This document shows positions 46,174 through 57,464 of a stretch of DNA of 64,000 nucleotides, one piece after another. The stretch's first letter is position 1; the number at the start of each line of letters is the position of its first letter. Origin of the DNA: Aporrectodea caliginosa (taxonomy: Eukaryota > Annelida > Clitellata > Crassiclitellata > Lumbricidae); contig JACEVL010000467.1 of assembly GCA_020284085.1 (NCBI GenBank), forward strand, positions 846,501 to 910,500, given 5' to 3'. The position numbers and the translations under genes are program-made. The notes beneath the pieces are model-generated. The model searched no databases. It was not told the origin of the DNA and saw only the letters and a list, made by a program, of their open reading frames with translations.

Positions 46174-47035
46174 GCAGACAAGAACCGCACACTAGGCGGC
46201 TGACACTGGATCAAGCTGTTTGTCCGATCGAATGATGATTATCGATCGGAACATAGGAACAAACCTGCAGGTGAATTTTATCGCCTGCAGCTGATATAAT
46301 ATATAAGAATAGACCGCTTCTTACCGTTTCTTCTCGTCCTTGAAACAACAGGCGCGCACTTACCGCGTTAAAAACAACAGCCGCGCTGACACCTAACAGA
46401 ATTAAGCCGCGCTCAAACGTAAAGCGAGGCGGACACTTGTCAATATTGTGTCGCAATGTCTGAGTCTATTTCGCCCAATACACAGCTGCGTTATCGTTTC
46501 AGACTAATAATTCCTGACAATGTTGACGAGTCCTTTTAGTGCATTTGCAATCGGTTCATTGTAATTGGAATTTTCGTATTATTGCAGATCGTATTAAGAC
46601 CCTAAGACAGTGTCGGTCTCGATACTTTGGACCGATAACGTCTATCCTCCATTCACTAACTTTATGGAAGATTCAGCGGCGTTAACTCATCTATCGTGGA
46701 TCACCAATAACTCCCTTATAACTGCGACCAAACGAACTAAGATTCGCGAAATATGCCTTGGCCAAATATTGCTGCGTCCGCTTTTATTTCCTTCTCCCTT
46801 CCTAAAGTACATATAGAAGAGACTTCTATTGCGCCATAAATCGATGTACTGATTATCCGTTTGGCAGATGAGCTGGCCAAAAATCGGCCAATAAAGCCGC
46901 AGATCCGGTCGGCAAAGATCTATCTGACTCGGACGTCACGAAGATGGCTCTGTATACCAATACAATATCCTGGCGGCCCCGCCGTCGTATACAAGGACGC
47001 CAGACGAGCGGCATTCAACGCCGCGTGACATCCCG

Positions 47036-47152
47036 TTATAAATATTCCGCGTCGCGTCTGTGCTGTCGAGCGCGCGGCGGAATGTCCAGCCACGTCGCTC
47101 TGCAGTCTCATTGGCTAATAACGCTTCAAACGATGACGGATCCGCGACGTCA
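47036..47152 (-). promoter_or_regulatory. CRE-CCAAT-TATA promoter-like cluster in a CpG-rich island
   Basis: In minus-strand order: TGACGTC (CRE-like, 47152-47146), CCAAT (47114-47110) and TATTTATAA (47044-47036). 46900-47290 is rich in CpG, unlike its surroundings. The order and spacing fit a minus-strand start site near 47010, about 0.9 kb upstream of exon 1, which would need a spliced or long 5' UTR. Confidence 0.45.
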
Positions 47153-48206
47153 CTGCGCGCCCGACCAGTCAGATTAACACGCTGACCTCGGTCGAAGACG
47201 CCTGGGAAAAATATCTCCGTCAGACGACGGCGAGAGAGTCGGCGGCGGACGATAGGTGGCGCTGGTGGTGGTGCAAGTGGCGTAACTAGAGTCAAAATGG
47301 AACCCGGGCAGCTGCGCAGACCAACTCAACATTAGCCTAATCATAATTTTAAGTAGTAATTGGTAGATATCATATCACCCTGCCACTACCCCTTCTCCGT
47401 CTCTCCATTAGCCTCTCCTTCCGCCTCTACCTCTCCCACTCCACTCCACCTCTCCCTCCGCCACCCCTCCTCCTCTTCCCCTCTGCTCCTGCTGACTGTG
47501 GCGAAGGATTGAATGTACTGAGGACGAAAAGAAATCTTGCGACCTCTAGTGTTGACAACCCGCTGGATGGGCCAGTCTCGCCACATCCCCTACTGACACA
47601 TTTCCTTCCCTCCTCCCTTCCCTTCTCTCCACCTGGGGGCCAGCCACACTCGGCGCTCGTGTGTGGCTGACCCATGGGGCTCCAACGAAACGCCGCACAC
47701 GGACACCACGCAGGGACACACTTTTTATATTAAATGTAATAATTCACTGACTATATCATTTCAACATTTTGCTACCAGATAAAAAATATTAACATTGTTA
47801 CATTAGAATACGCAAATTTTAAGCAATCTGCAGCCAGTTAAGATAGTCATAGTTCAAACATGTCGATTGTAGGCCATAAAGAATACTAAGCTACTAACAA
47901 AATAGGCCTAAACTTAGAAAATGCCAGATTGGGAGAGTCAGCATCTGTAACTAAGTATCCAATTATATAAATGACACCGCATGAACAAATAACATTAATT
48001 GTTCATGTATGAAACGATGCTGAGAATAATAAGATAAAGGTGAATTTAGTTCTCGATTAGTTAAAGCCAAGGGGTATGTAGTTCTCCTTTGGAAATGTCC
48101 TCTGGAAACTTTTGTAGAGGTTGAGCTTCTTTGTTCCGTTCATTTCTTGTGTTTGTAACGACGCCGACGTCTGATGGTGGTGGATTGACTTGCTGACTAT
48201 AGTAGC

Positions 48207-48386
48207 CTATAGGCTATCTGAATTTGATGTAGAAGCTGTGTCATCTGATTTTTCCAAGCATGAGACAGCCGTGTTCCTCCTTTTTGGGCTTATAATAAAT
48301 CCGAGCGCTGATAACTTTTGCGATCCAGACGATGCTGCTGCCAATTCTTCATTTTTGCGTTTCTTTTTTTGGTCTAGAGCAGCCAT
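48207..48386 (-). pseudogene. Possible hAT transposase N-terminal fragment
   Basis: ATG at 48386 in context AACCATGG, 59 codons beginning MAALDQKKKRKNEELAAASS and ending STSNSDSL. A basic then serine-rich start fits hAT/zinc-finger transposases but is not diagnostic. Confidence 0.35.
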
Positions 48387-48699
48387 GGTTAACCCGGGAA
48401 GAAATTTAAATTATATTATACACAAACACAGCAAAATTAATATAATTCTGACCCAGTGACACACGGACTTTATGATTCTAAGTGTAATTGTTCATGTATG
48501 AAACGACAATAATAAGATAAAGGTGAATTTAGGTTGAGGACCTATATCCTATAGGTGGCGAGGGACACACAAGAGACTTTAGTCCTGCACGGGAAGGATT
48601 CTAACTCCATGTCCTATCCCCTCAGCCAAAGACCTCTGGATATTATCTTTTATCAAGGGGTCCGTGCCTCAGCCTATAAGCAAAGTTGTGCAAAGTCCA

Positions 48700-48870
48700 A
48701 GCAGCGCAAAGTTGGAATGAGAGACCGGAGAGAGAGAAGAAACAGATGGACATAGAGGGGTAGAGAGACAGGGACAGACAGAGACAGTCAGAGAAGGAGA
48801 GAGGGAGATAGACCGGAGAGAGAGGAGAGACAGAGACAGACAGAGAAGGAGAGAGAGACTGCTTGCACAA
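48700..48870. repeat. (GA)-rich tract
   Basis: GAGAGACAGAGACAGACAGAG-type sequence inside the candidate hAT element. Confidence 0.9.
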
Positions 48871-49054
48871 CCCGGGCAGAATTAATTCCAACCCGGGCAG
48901 TGCCCATAATTGCCCGGGCGTGGCTACGCCACTGGTTGGACGCTGATGAATTCGACCTGCCAGGAGATCCCCTCCGAACGAATAATTCCGCCAGCCGCTG
49001 CGCATGCGCCGGACCAGACTCCAAGGAGGTGTTGCGAGCGTAAGATGCCGGGGC

Positions 49055-49159
49055 TCAGACGGACAGTGGGGCGTATATGGGACCCTGTTGGCCCACCCGA
49101 TCTCCAGTAGATGAGTTCATCTCATCGTGTAAGTCCTTAAGAGCGGACTCACTGTCCAT
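49055..49159 (-). CDS. Small ORF, possible first exon of an unidentified gene
   Basis: ATG at 49159 in a strong context (CAGCCATGG), 34 codons beginning MDSESALKDLHDEMNSSTGD. A CCAAT box (GCCAATAGG on minus, near 49245) lies about 85 bases upstream. A possible donor ATCG/GTGGGC falls after the 20th codon. Protein family unknown; it may be a 5' exon of the lectin receptor or unrelated. Confidence 0.25.
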   Translation of the reverse strand: MDSESALKDLHDEMNSSTGDRVGQQGPIYAPLSV

Positions 49160-49552
49160 GGCTGTGATCCGGTGGTGGATGCGCGCAAGTGAACGAGGGA
49201 TAAGATGGCTACGATGGAATAAAGTCTTTCTCCTATTGGCTATCGATCCGCTTCCTCTGATAAAGACGGCGAGGAAGAGGAAAAGGGGAAGCGGAAAAGG
49301 AGAAGGGGGAGGCTGAGACGGATAAAGAGAAGTAGATGTCAGTAACTGGAGTAAGTGATGGAATGAAGGGGACGAGTAATGCAGATGATCAGAAGTGACG
49401 CCATTGCAGTCACCATCTGGCTTTTCAATTTATCCATGCATGCCATCCTGATTGACTAGAGCAAGCGCTTCAATTGCCGAAGGGAAGCAGCAATTGTCAC
49501 GAAAACTGTCCTGTGTATTCTGCGACCCACCCTTGGGCTTTTATTCCGGGAC
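49160..49552. other. Possible 5' flank, otherwise unassigned
   Basis: CpG-containing sequence with GAGGAAAAGG-rich stretch at 49265-49320. Confidence 0.4.
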
Positions 49553-49623
49553 ACGGTGGCCGATTGCCTAGAGCGCTCGCCCTCTGACGAGGAGAGTACG
49601 CACTAGGGCCTCGTGATCTGAGA

Positions 49624-50878
49624 CAGTGGCGTCACTAGAGGGGCGCGGGGGGTGCGGACCGCACCGGGTGTCACCATCGTAGGGTGACACCAAAGTGACA
49701 AAATGACTGTCTAAACAAATTTTTTGCAGAGTTTCAGCAGAAATTTATTATTTTTAAATTAACAGTAACAGGCAACAAAAACATTTTTCATAAGCCCAGC
49801 TTACATGTATTGTATCAATTTATCTAAAGCTGAAACTCTAAACTAATTTACTTGTTAGAGCCTTCTAATGCGCTACTGTCAGTGCGGTCAATATTACCCA
49901 ATTACAATATTAATGCTTCAACTTGGTGAAAAAGCTAGAGGCACTAGGACTTTCTCTAAACGAGAAGCACAGTCACCTGGTGAAGCATTCAATTGAACAA
50001 GCCATCAAAGAAGTAGCAGCCATGTCTGAGACTGTTCAAGCGATCATAGTCTGATAGAAGAGTTGAAGGTGTCCATTCCAAAATTGACTACTTTCTATGA
50101 TGAAGTGTCTGAGAGTGCACTTTTAATAGAAATACGAAGGCTGAGAAGGAATCTGAAAGCAGCATAGATTAATCTGGAGTAAGCCAGAGATTGGACAGTA
50201 TAAGACGTTTTGACATTCATTGCTGAATGGCGCTTCGTGGAATCTCCCCCAAACCTTTCAGTAAGCCTAAAATTATTTCTGACGATCTGTGTGTTTTTGG
50301 CTTTATGTGAGAGAAGCTTTTCAAAGCTAAAACTTATAAAGAACTATTTACGATCTACCATGGGACAGTCAAGGCTTTCCGATCTTGCGATATTATCAAT
50401 TGAAAGTGAGTTGCCTGTTGCCGAAAGGCACTGATATCGATAGAGTGGCTCTGACACAGATGCAAGTCTTCTGAGCCACTATATATAAACCTTGTTATGT
50501 TATGTTATGTTATGTTAAGTGATTCACAAGTTCGCAGTCTTGAAAGCTAGGAAATGAAAGTTCTAATCTAGCGGAGATGTTCACTAAGTGATGAAATTCT
50601 TGCGTATTTGTTCGTGTTTTATTATGTCATTTATGAGTATATTGTCATATATTAATATTTTTAATTGCTAACCTGATTTTAATTGATAATATTCCTATAT
50701 TACAATGCTTTAATAAATAATCAGCCAAAATTTCCATACAGGAATTACGATTTACGGGTAACATTAATTTTAGTACAAAAATCATTAAGGATTCTGCCTG
50801 GTCTGGAAAGGGAGGGTGTACATGGGGTGCCACCATGAGTTACCGCACCGGGTGACACCAACCCTAGTGACGCCACTG
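49624..50878 (+). mobile_element. hAT element, deletion derivative (1255 bp)
   Basis: Starts CAGTGGCGTCACTAGAGG, ends CCTAGTGACGCCACTG, with a perfect 8-bp TSD ATCTGAGA (49616-49623, 50879-50886). Very similar over its length to 44061-45430 but lacks that copy's inner insertion and has its own (TTATG)n at 50499-50516. Confidence 0.95.
50210..50434 (+). pseudogene. hAT transposase dimerisation domain remnant
   Basis: Contains CERSFSKLKLIKNYLRSTMG then QSRLSDLAILSIE, nearly identical to the frame at 44662-44877. Confidence 0.88.
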
Positions 50879-51000
50879 ATCTGAGACGGTTATTGTGTAG
50901 GGACCTTGAGCAAGTCCTTCACTCACAGTTGTTCAACGCCATCGATTGATGCTTCCTCATTAGACAGTGGCGTCTGATAAATGCACAATAACAATAATCT

Positions 51001-51509
51001 CGGCGATAGCCATCTCAGCAATTCTACATGGTGGAAAAATGTCGGCGTAGGCTATAGGTCTACCAATGGCCGCGACATCTCAAGCCAGACAGCTGGCCTT
51101 CTCAGTAAACGAGCGTATATATATATTGTGTGTGTGTGTGTGAGACTGTGAGCTATTCAACGATTAAACATTTTAATCGCGATTAATCTTGCGATTAGAA
51201 AGTAATTGCGATTAGTCGTTGTTGTCAATTTGTGAATTTATTATGAACAGAAGTGTAGATTTAGGCCTACCATGTTCATCCACATTGTGCAGTAGGCCTA
51301 TACCTCTCTCATTACCGTGTTCTGTAAATTCCTTTCCAAAACTGTGTTTGCGATTAAAATTCAATCGCGATTAAATTTTGTAATCCCGTTAATCGTCCCG
51401 AAAATCATGGTGACAGGGTTTAGTAGTACTGGAAATCTAAGATTAAATTCTTAAATAAATGTAGCCTACTAATTGTGACCAAAAGGCCCATCACATTCGT
51501 CCCCGCTCC
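51001..51509. repeat. AT-rich element with GATTAA/TTAATC palindromic words
   Basis: 51165-51410 has AACGATTAAACATTTTAATCGCGATTAATC at the left and GCGATTAAAATTCAATCGCGATTAAA at the right in inverted arrangement, resembling the inside of the 15094-15496 MITE. No TSD found. Confidence 0.5.
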
Positions 51510-51775
51510 ATCAGGGTAATGGTTGAATGGTAGTATACACAGGCACGAAGAACAGAAGGACGCGGGTTCGATGCCGCTAGCCCCAAAGATTGACTCAGCC
51601 TTCCACTTTCTGGGGAGTGATGGTAAAATAAGCAGCAGTAGGACGGATCGGCGCCTAACAGGCTGCCATACAGTTATAAAATCGACTCTAATTGTTGAAC
51701 ATGTTATCATGTGTTCGCATACTATTTCATGTAATCATACTGCGGATTGTCAGTTTGAATAGAATAAACGAATAT
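51510..51775 (+). mobile_element. tRNA-derived SINE (family I)
   Basis: GGTAATGGTTGAATGGTAG, GGCACGAAGAACAGAAGGACGCGGGTTCGATGCC, GACTCAGCCTTCCACTTTC, GGCTGCCATACAGTT, and a tail ATTGTCAGTTTGAATAGAATAAACGAATA. Confidence 0.87.
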
Positions 51776-52384
51776 ATAAAATCAGACAATGTTAGGCCTA
51801 CCTTCAAGTAGAACGACAAGCAGGTCTTAAAAGTATAAACTATTATTGGCGATTGGAAACCGATGAACAACGTGCAGACAAATCATAAACAATTTCCAAT
51901 CACTTCAACTTCCATTTTCTTTTTTAAAGCAGCTCTCTAGAAATCGACCCTTTCACAATGAATTTCTCAACTCAGACCAAATCTCTTCTCAATCGAAAAC
52001 CTCATAGTCTTTTCAACTTTTCTTTCTCGCCCTTTTCGAAGTAAACGTAGGTAAGTAAGTAAGAATATTCCTTATTAATCCAACAGCATTTCCGCACTTT
52101 GGTGTGCACAACATTAGACAAGATACTAAATGTAAAAGTACACGTTTTCTGTAGCGACCATAATATGGCCTCAACCCTACTCAATCTTCAACGACTTGAT
52201 CGGGTGAGGTCCTTCACCACCGCCACCCGTTTGAATGGCTGCCACATCTTGTAAGGTTCCTTTTACGTACCCATTCTAGCCAACGACCTGCTTTCGTCAT
52301 GAGTCAGTGACTTCCCGCCTCATCCCCACGTGCATTATTTCACAAATATAAACACCTGCAGTTAGGCCACCAACGATTATATTA
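51776..52384. other. No gene; minor repeat tail
   Basis: GTAAGTAAGTAAG and a reversed retroelement-like tail at 52040-52110; otherwise unremarkable. Confidence 0.5.
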
Positions 52385-52942
52385 GAGGTCGTCCATTAAT
52401 TATGTCAATTCTAGGCAGTTTTGACCCCTCCCTCCCCTTGTCAACAACTCTCAACCATTCAAGAACCCCTAATAAAATTATGTCCATAATCCCAGCACCC
52501 CCCCTTCAAAAATGACAATACTGGCTAAGTACATGTAGAATCATTGTACGATATTTGAACATTCAAAAATAGCAATCTAGAATTTCAAAATATATAAGTT
52601 TATTTAATACCTGCTTTTTAGCAGTATTAAACATTAAGAACTTTGCACATTGTTATTATTAAACTTTTAATAAATTATAAATTTTGTTTTAGTTTCACTC
52701 ACAACACCGTTATTAGGCTATAGGTCTCAGCGGATTTCACCAGCAAAAGTTTATAACAGCTTTAAATTGAACTCTGCGTTATTTATAATTTCTTTGACTA
52801 AGGGTTTGTGTTGATTCATTGCAAAAAATGCTGACGTCAGTTTCTATTGAACATTCCCCTCCTCCTTGTCAACAATTATTGTCAAACTTTTCCAAACCCT
52901 CCCTCCAGCATTTTTTTGATATAATTATTAATGGATGACCCC
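52385..52942. mobile_element. MITE-like element with TTA duplication (558 bp)
   Basis: Inverted ends GAGGTCGTCCATTAATTAT and ATAATTATTAATGGATGACCCC, flanked by TTA (52382-52384, 52943-52945). The 3-bp TTA duplication fits PIF/Harbinger, but a TA-type target cannot be excluded. Confidence 0.75.
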
Positions 52943-53161
52943 TTACACTAACCTACAATGTAAATGCTTGGTTGCTGTTTAACGACGCTCTGTCATAACA
53001 AAGATGATTAGTGTCGCCCTCCTCCTTTCTCCAGCCTTGGGACTGGCACTACCACAATGTAAATGGACATGTGCACGTTTATAAAATAAGTTACCGATTG
53101 TATGGCCTCGATGACCCTGCTCTTTTACAACGGATTGGGTTAGATCATTCACGTCCGCTGC

Positions 53162-53329
53162 CAGTAGCGGCGCCAGAATTTCAGGTTTGGGGGCTAAAAC
53201 CCCAATTCCTTCCCTTTCTCCCCTCCTCTCTGGCATTGGCAGTGATTTCCCACTTTTGTTTGGGGGCTGAGCCGCCGATAGGGGGTGGGGGCTTCAGCCC
53301 ACCCTAGCCCCATGCTGGCGCCGCCACTG
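53162..53329. mobile_element. hAT-type MITE (168 bp)
   Basis: Ends CAGTAGCGGCGCCAG and CTGGCGCCGCCACTG; flanking 8-mers TCCGCTGC and TACGCTGC match 7 of 8. Confidence 0.85.
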
Positions 53330-53509
53330 TACGCTGCCCGTTTGAATTGGCACCGTTCCACTTACGGTCCTCGTGTTCGGACTATCCCAGCCCAAGATTT
53401 ATGTCTCTCAAATAAACCACCTTCGGGAACAAACCAGCAACTAGGATCATGACCAGATGATGACGAACCCTCAATTCGCAGTACTGTTATGGTCAGGTGT
53501 AGAAGCAGG

Positions 53510-53695
53510 CAGGGATGGGCAGTAATTGAAATTACGTAATTGAAATTACTTGAAATTGCGCAATTTGTAATTTGTTAATTTGAAATTCAATTGCATTTCC
53601 CATGTATTTTGTAATTTGAAATTACATTTCATGTCCCAAAGTAATTTGTAATTTGTAATTCAATTACATTTTTCCAAGTAATTTGCCCATTCCTG
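53510..53695. mobile_element. hAT-type MITE (186 bp)
   Basis: Ends CAGGGATGGGCAGTAATT and AATTTGCCCATTCCTG; flanking 8-mers GAAGCAGG and GAAACAGG match 7 of 8. The interior is (TAATTTG)-rich. Confidence 0.85.
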
Positions 53696-53717
53696 GAAAC
53701 AGGATATCGCTGGGCCG

Positions 53718-53775
53718 GGAGCGCTCCTGAGTAGGTTCTTGAAGAGGCGCTATATAAATGCTGTGAATGAATGAG
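53718..53775 (+). mobile_element. SINE/LINE 3' tail with hairpin
   Basis: AGCGCTCCT (53720-53728), GAGTAGGTTCTTG, AGAGGCGCT (53743-53751), TATAAATGCTGTGAATGAATGAG. Confidence 0.78.
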
Positions 53776-53889
53776 TGTAATAATATAGAAGTAAAAAGGT
53801 ACACAATAGGGGAACATAATAGCTGGCGCACCCTGTCTGAAAGTGCATGGCCTCCGTCTGATGGAGAATAACGCCCATCGCTACGGTGG

Positions 53890-54105
53890 GGGGCCCGTGG
53901 CGCATTGGATAACATCTGGCACACAGACCGAGAGGTACCGAGTTCGAGCCCCCGTTGGGCGGATATGTTTGTAGGCTGCTATTAGCGCCGTTGTATTGCA
54001 AGCTGTCTGTTCTGTTAGTAGTTAAGATTTAAATTGCATAACATGTAAATGTACAGCGCAGTGCGTTTGGCTTATTAAAGAAAAGATATTATTATTATTA
54101 TAAAT
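53890..54105 (+). mobile_element. tRNA-derived SINE (family III), full-looking copy
   Basis: A-box-like GTGGCGCATTGGATAACATC, B-box GAGTTCGAGCCCC, then GGCTGCTATTAGCGCCGTTG, CAAGCTGTCTGTTCTGTTAGTAGTTAAG, and a tail GTACAGCGCAGTGCGTTTGGCTTATTAAAG with (ATT)n. Confidence 0.85.
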
Positions 54106-54639
54106 AAAACTATGGGGATTACGGTAGACGATTGATCATCATTTTCATAATTGTTTCTAAAAATTTGTAATTTATTTTCCCATATTATCGTTGCAATTAG
54201 AACTTCATAAAATTTATTACGTAGCCTACTTAACAAGGCTTTTTCAGCATAAGTATTGGGGACATTAAAAACACGGTCTTCCCCAGTATAGGCCTATAGA
54301 GCGCCTGCGATTGATTTGTTTTTTCTTTGACAGGCGCTATATTATAAATGTCGAATTACAAAATAGAGATTTGGGTGGGACAACTCTCCCCTGTCCCATC
54401 GAGATCGACCCAAGCACGAATACATACATGACCCTTCGGCAGTGGCCTCAGTTGCCGAGTAACGGAGTGGGGGCTTCCTGATTAAGCACGAATCTCGTAG
54501 GCCACCCTTGGGGAGATGTCACCCTAAATTTCCCAACGGCTTAAGCCAATACGTAAGAATTGACTGACCCCTCTGCTTCTGTATAATACAGCCTCTATTT
54601 GCCTCTAAAGTAAACGAATGAGACGCAACAGATTTGTAT
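54106..54639. other. Mostly unassigned; one hairpin tail
   Basis: The hairpin AGCGCCTG (54300-54307) / CAGGCGCT (54331-54338) followed by ATATTATAAATG is a diverged member of the shared tail. No gene. Confidence 0.55.
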
Positions 54640-54820
54640 TCGTTATCATCGTTGTCGCTATCATCATCGTCGTTCTCATCATTATCATCATCGACGTCCA
54701 CATCGCATCATCATAGTCGCTGTTGTCGTCGTTGTCATCGTATAGCATCGTCGTCGCATCATCATCGTCGTTGTCGTTAGTATAGCAGTGGTGGTGGTGG
54801 TAGTGGTGGTGGTGGTGGTG

Positions 54821-54892
<72 letters not shown>

Positions 54893-55045
54893 TGTAGTAG
54901 CAGTAGCAGTAGCAGTAGCAGTGGCGGTGGTAGCGGTGGTTGTGGTACTAGTAGTAGTGTAGTGGTAGAGGTAGGCCTAGTGGTAGTATTAATAGCATTA
55001 GACCTAGTATCGAACATAGTGGTAGTAATAGTGGTAGTAGTCACA
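54640..55045. repeat. Compound triplet microsatellite
   Basis: ATC/GTC triplets to 54780, then GTG/GTA triplets, nearly pure GTA at 54832-54887. Confidence 0.97.
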
Positions 55046-55704
55046 CATTAGCTTATTGCCACCATCTTTATCATTTCTACTGGTAACAAACTGGTTATAC
55101 CATTATAGATCTAATTTTACGTATAATCTGCACAAATTGCCACTAAGTCTAAAGGGATGTGTAGTGCACGAAGCGTAACGTAACGACCCGATTTATGTTA
55201 CGCATCTATATTATGCAGACAACAAATAAACACATCGGTTTATGGCTGCGTGGACAGGTTCCACATTAGCTGCAGGTTCCGCATTGACAGTGCGACCGTC
55301 AAGCTGTCAGAGAAGGCTTTGCACGGCGATGACAAAGTCTTCAACAACTACTACGGTGATAATGACGACGACGACGACGTGAAGGAAGAAGAAGAATAAG
55401 AAGACGGAAGAGACAAACAAGATGACGGATCTGCGATGATTTATCGGAATAATTTCCTTCGAGAAAAGCCCGACACGCGCCTCGCGACGGACAAAGCACG
55501 AGACACACGCCGCCGACGACGACATTATATATATTAGGACGGTATAGAAGCAGACAGTTGGCATGGCATTCAACCCATGTAATACCTACACATATATACA
55601 CACACACAGGCCTGTGTGTGAATACATATATAGGCCTAATATATAGGCCTATACATATATACATACAATATATACATACATACATACCTAAATACATACA
55701 TACA
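55046..55704. other. No gene recognised
   Basis: 55256-55530 is somewhat CpG-richer; 55590-55705 is CATA/TATA-rich. Confidence 0.45.
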
Positions 55705-55835
55705 TAATAATAATAATAATAATACATTTAGCGCCTGCAAACTACATTTACATGTTATGCAATTGAAACATGTTATGCAATTGTGTTAACTACTAACAGA
55801 ACAGACAGCCTGTAATACATCAACAATATACATGA
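55705..55835 (-). mobile_element. SINE 3' tail (family III)
   Basis: (AAT)n then TTAGCGCCTGCAAACTAC, CATGTTATGCAATTGAA twice, and TACTAACAGAACAGACAGCC, the reverse of the 3' region at 20190-20345. Confidence 0.72.
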
Positions 55836-55949
55836 ATACATACATGGGAGTATGATACGACAGATGCCAAATGCCACAGAGAAATTGATAGCAATAGGAA
55901 AGGAGCATTCTCAAACAGAAGAGAATTACTGAGAGAAAACTACGAATCT

Positions 55950-56280
55950 AAAGATAAGAATGATAGGAGACATGGACAATGAGAAAAGCGGATATAAAAA
56001 GATGGAAGCTTTCGAAATGTGGACATGGAGAAGAATGAAAAAAATCAGCTGGACAGAACATATAACAAATAGCCTATAATAAGAGACAGGCAAAGGAAAT
56101 GGATCGGACACACGCTGAGAGGAGACTCACTACAGAACGGTCTCGAAGGAAAAATGAAGGGGAGGAAGACAAGAGAAGCCAAGACAGATGATGCTGGATT
56201 GGATGATGACATAACGAAACTGAAAGAAGAGGCCCAACAACGAGAGAAGTGGCGACGTGGACATTTGAACCTTGCCTAAC
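55950..56280 (+). mobile_element. LINE ORF2 C-terminal remnant
   Basis: Reads WTWRRMKKISWTEHITNSL, a stop, then RDRQRKWIGHTLRGDSLLQN and GLEGKMKGRKTREAKT. The RRM..ISW.....N..vL......R...WIGH.LR.....l...EGK..GRR.RG block is the standard LINE ending. Confidence 0.85.
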
Positions 56281-57189
56281 AGGCCTACAACTTACAATGT
56301 TATAGGTACACATGTATAGGACATGATCAATAGAGAACGCTTGGTCCCATATAATATATGATAGGCCCCTATATAGCCTATACATATATAGGCCCAAACA
56401 TAACAGGCTTGTGCACGGTTACCTTGTAGGCCTACAAGTTATGTATTAACAGAGCTCAGCATCCAAATCCTAAATGCAAGCTCAGACTGTTATGTTCCGA
56501 GCTTATATAGAATTCGCTTCTCGCCAGATGGCCGAAGTTCTAACACACCTTCTAAGTACGGTCAACGATAACAGGCATGACACACATTCTAAAATCTGCC
56601 TAACACACCTTCTACAATTTGGCCACAACTACAACGGACTTAACACAAACCTTATCAAATGGCCCGATACAGTAGAACCTATAATATTATATTAATCTTT
56701 AAGGCACCAAACACAGCAGACACTGGTAGCACAAAACATGAAGAATATGAAAAAACAGCAAAAAACTCAATAAATTAGTGTGTTATATGCACATACATAT
56801 ATATATATATATAAAAATTATATAAAGCCTATACGTGTGATACTGTTGAGTGGGAGCAGAGCGTGTCGAACGGTTGTCCATCATGGACATTGTCATCGAA
56901 AACTGATAAATTAACCGGCGATGATTGTTTTCCTGTCTCTCTGTGTTGAACATACTGCAGCGTCTTCTCTGGCCATCCGTCGTTCGGCTTCTGCGCCGCC
57001 TGGCGGACGACCCATCGGGCCACCGGTCATAAGGAGACGCATAGGCCACAGATACGTCGTCGTTCTCTCTGCAGCCTCTGGGGATATAGAATGTAATGTC
57101 TGCCGAATGCAGACTGTGGTGTGGCGGCTGTCATGATTTGTCGGGTACTCGTATAACATCAGGCATATAATCCCGTTTACAAATAAATA
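56281..57189. other. No gene recognised
   Basis: Overlapping short ORFs at 56783-57159 have no domain; TA tract at 56796-56812. Confidence 0.45.
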
Positions 57190-57464
57190 ATTTACGTTAG
57201 ACGTTTAGATATATAGAGATATAGACAAATAAAGATAGATGGGTGGATGGATAAATTCAATATAGAGATAGGTGGAACGTGGATGGATTGATAGACATCA
57301 ATAATAATATAGATGGGTGGATTGATAGATATAGCCTAATATAGAAACAGATGGTTGGATGGATAGATATAATATAGATTTGTGGATGGATAGATAGATA
57401 TAGTGTAGGGATAGATGGGTGGATGGATAGATATAATATATATAGATGAGTGAATGGATAGATA
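57190..57464. repeat. GATA/GGATG-rich repeat, left part
   Basis: Imperfect GGATGGATAGATA units. They continue at 58680-58800 beyond the inserted hAT-type element. Confidence 0.9.

Larger units (their letters stand above)
47274..48934 (-). mobile_element. Candidate hAT element
   Basis: Left end CAAGTGGCGTAACTAGAG and right end GTGGCTACGCCACTG are inverted hAT-like termini; ACCCGGGCAG follows both. No matching 8-bp TSD is found, so the boundaries are provisional. Confidence 0.5.
49553..51000 (+). mobile_element. tRNA-derived SINE (family II) split by a hAT element
   Basis: The head ACACGGTGGCCGATTGCCTAG...GCTCGCCCTCTGACGAGG and the body CGGTTATTGTGTAGGGACCTTGAGCAAGTCC...ATCGATTGATGC flank 49624-50878. 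Removing the insert and one TSD restores collinearity with the reversed copy at 19935-20100. Confidence 0.85.

Noticed and set aside
46936..47295. 119-codon minus-strand ORF in the CpG island
   Set aside because: It runs through the promoter-like elements and has no recognisable domain.
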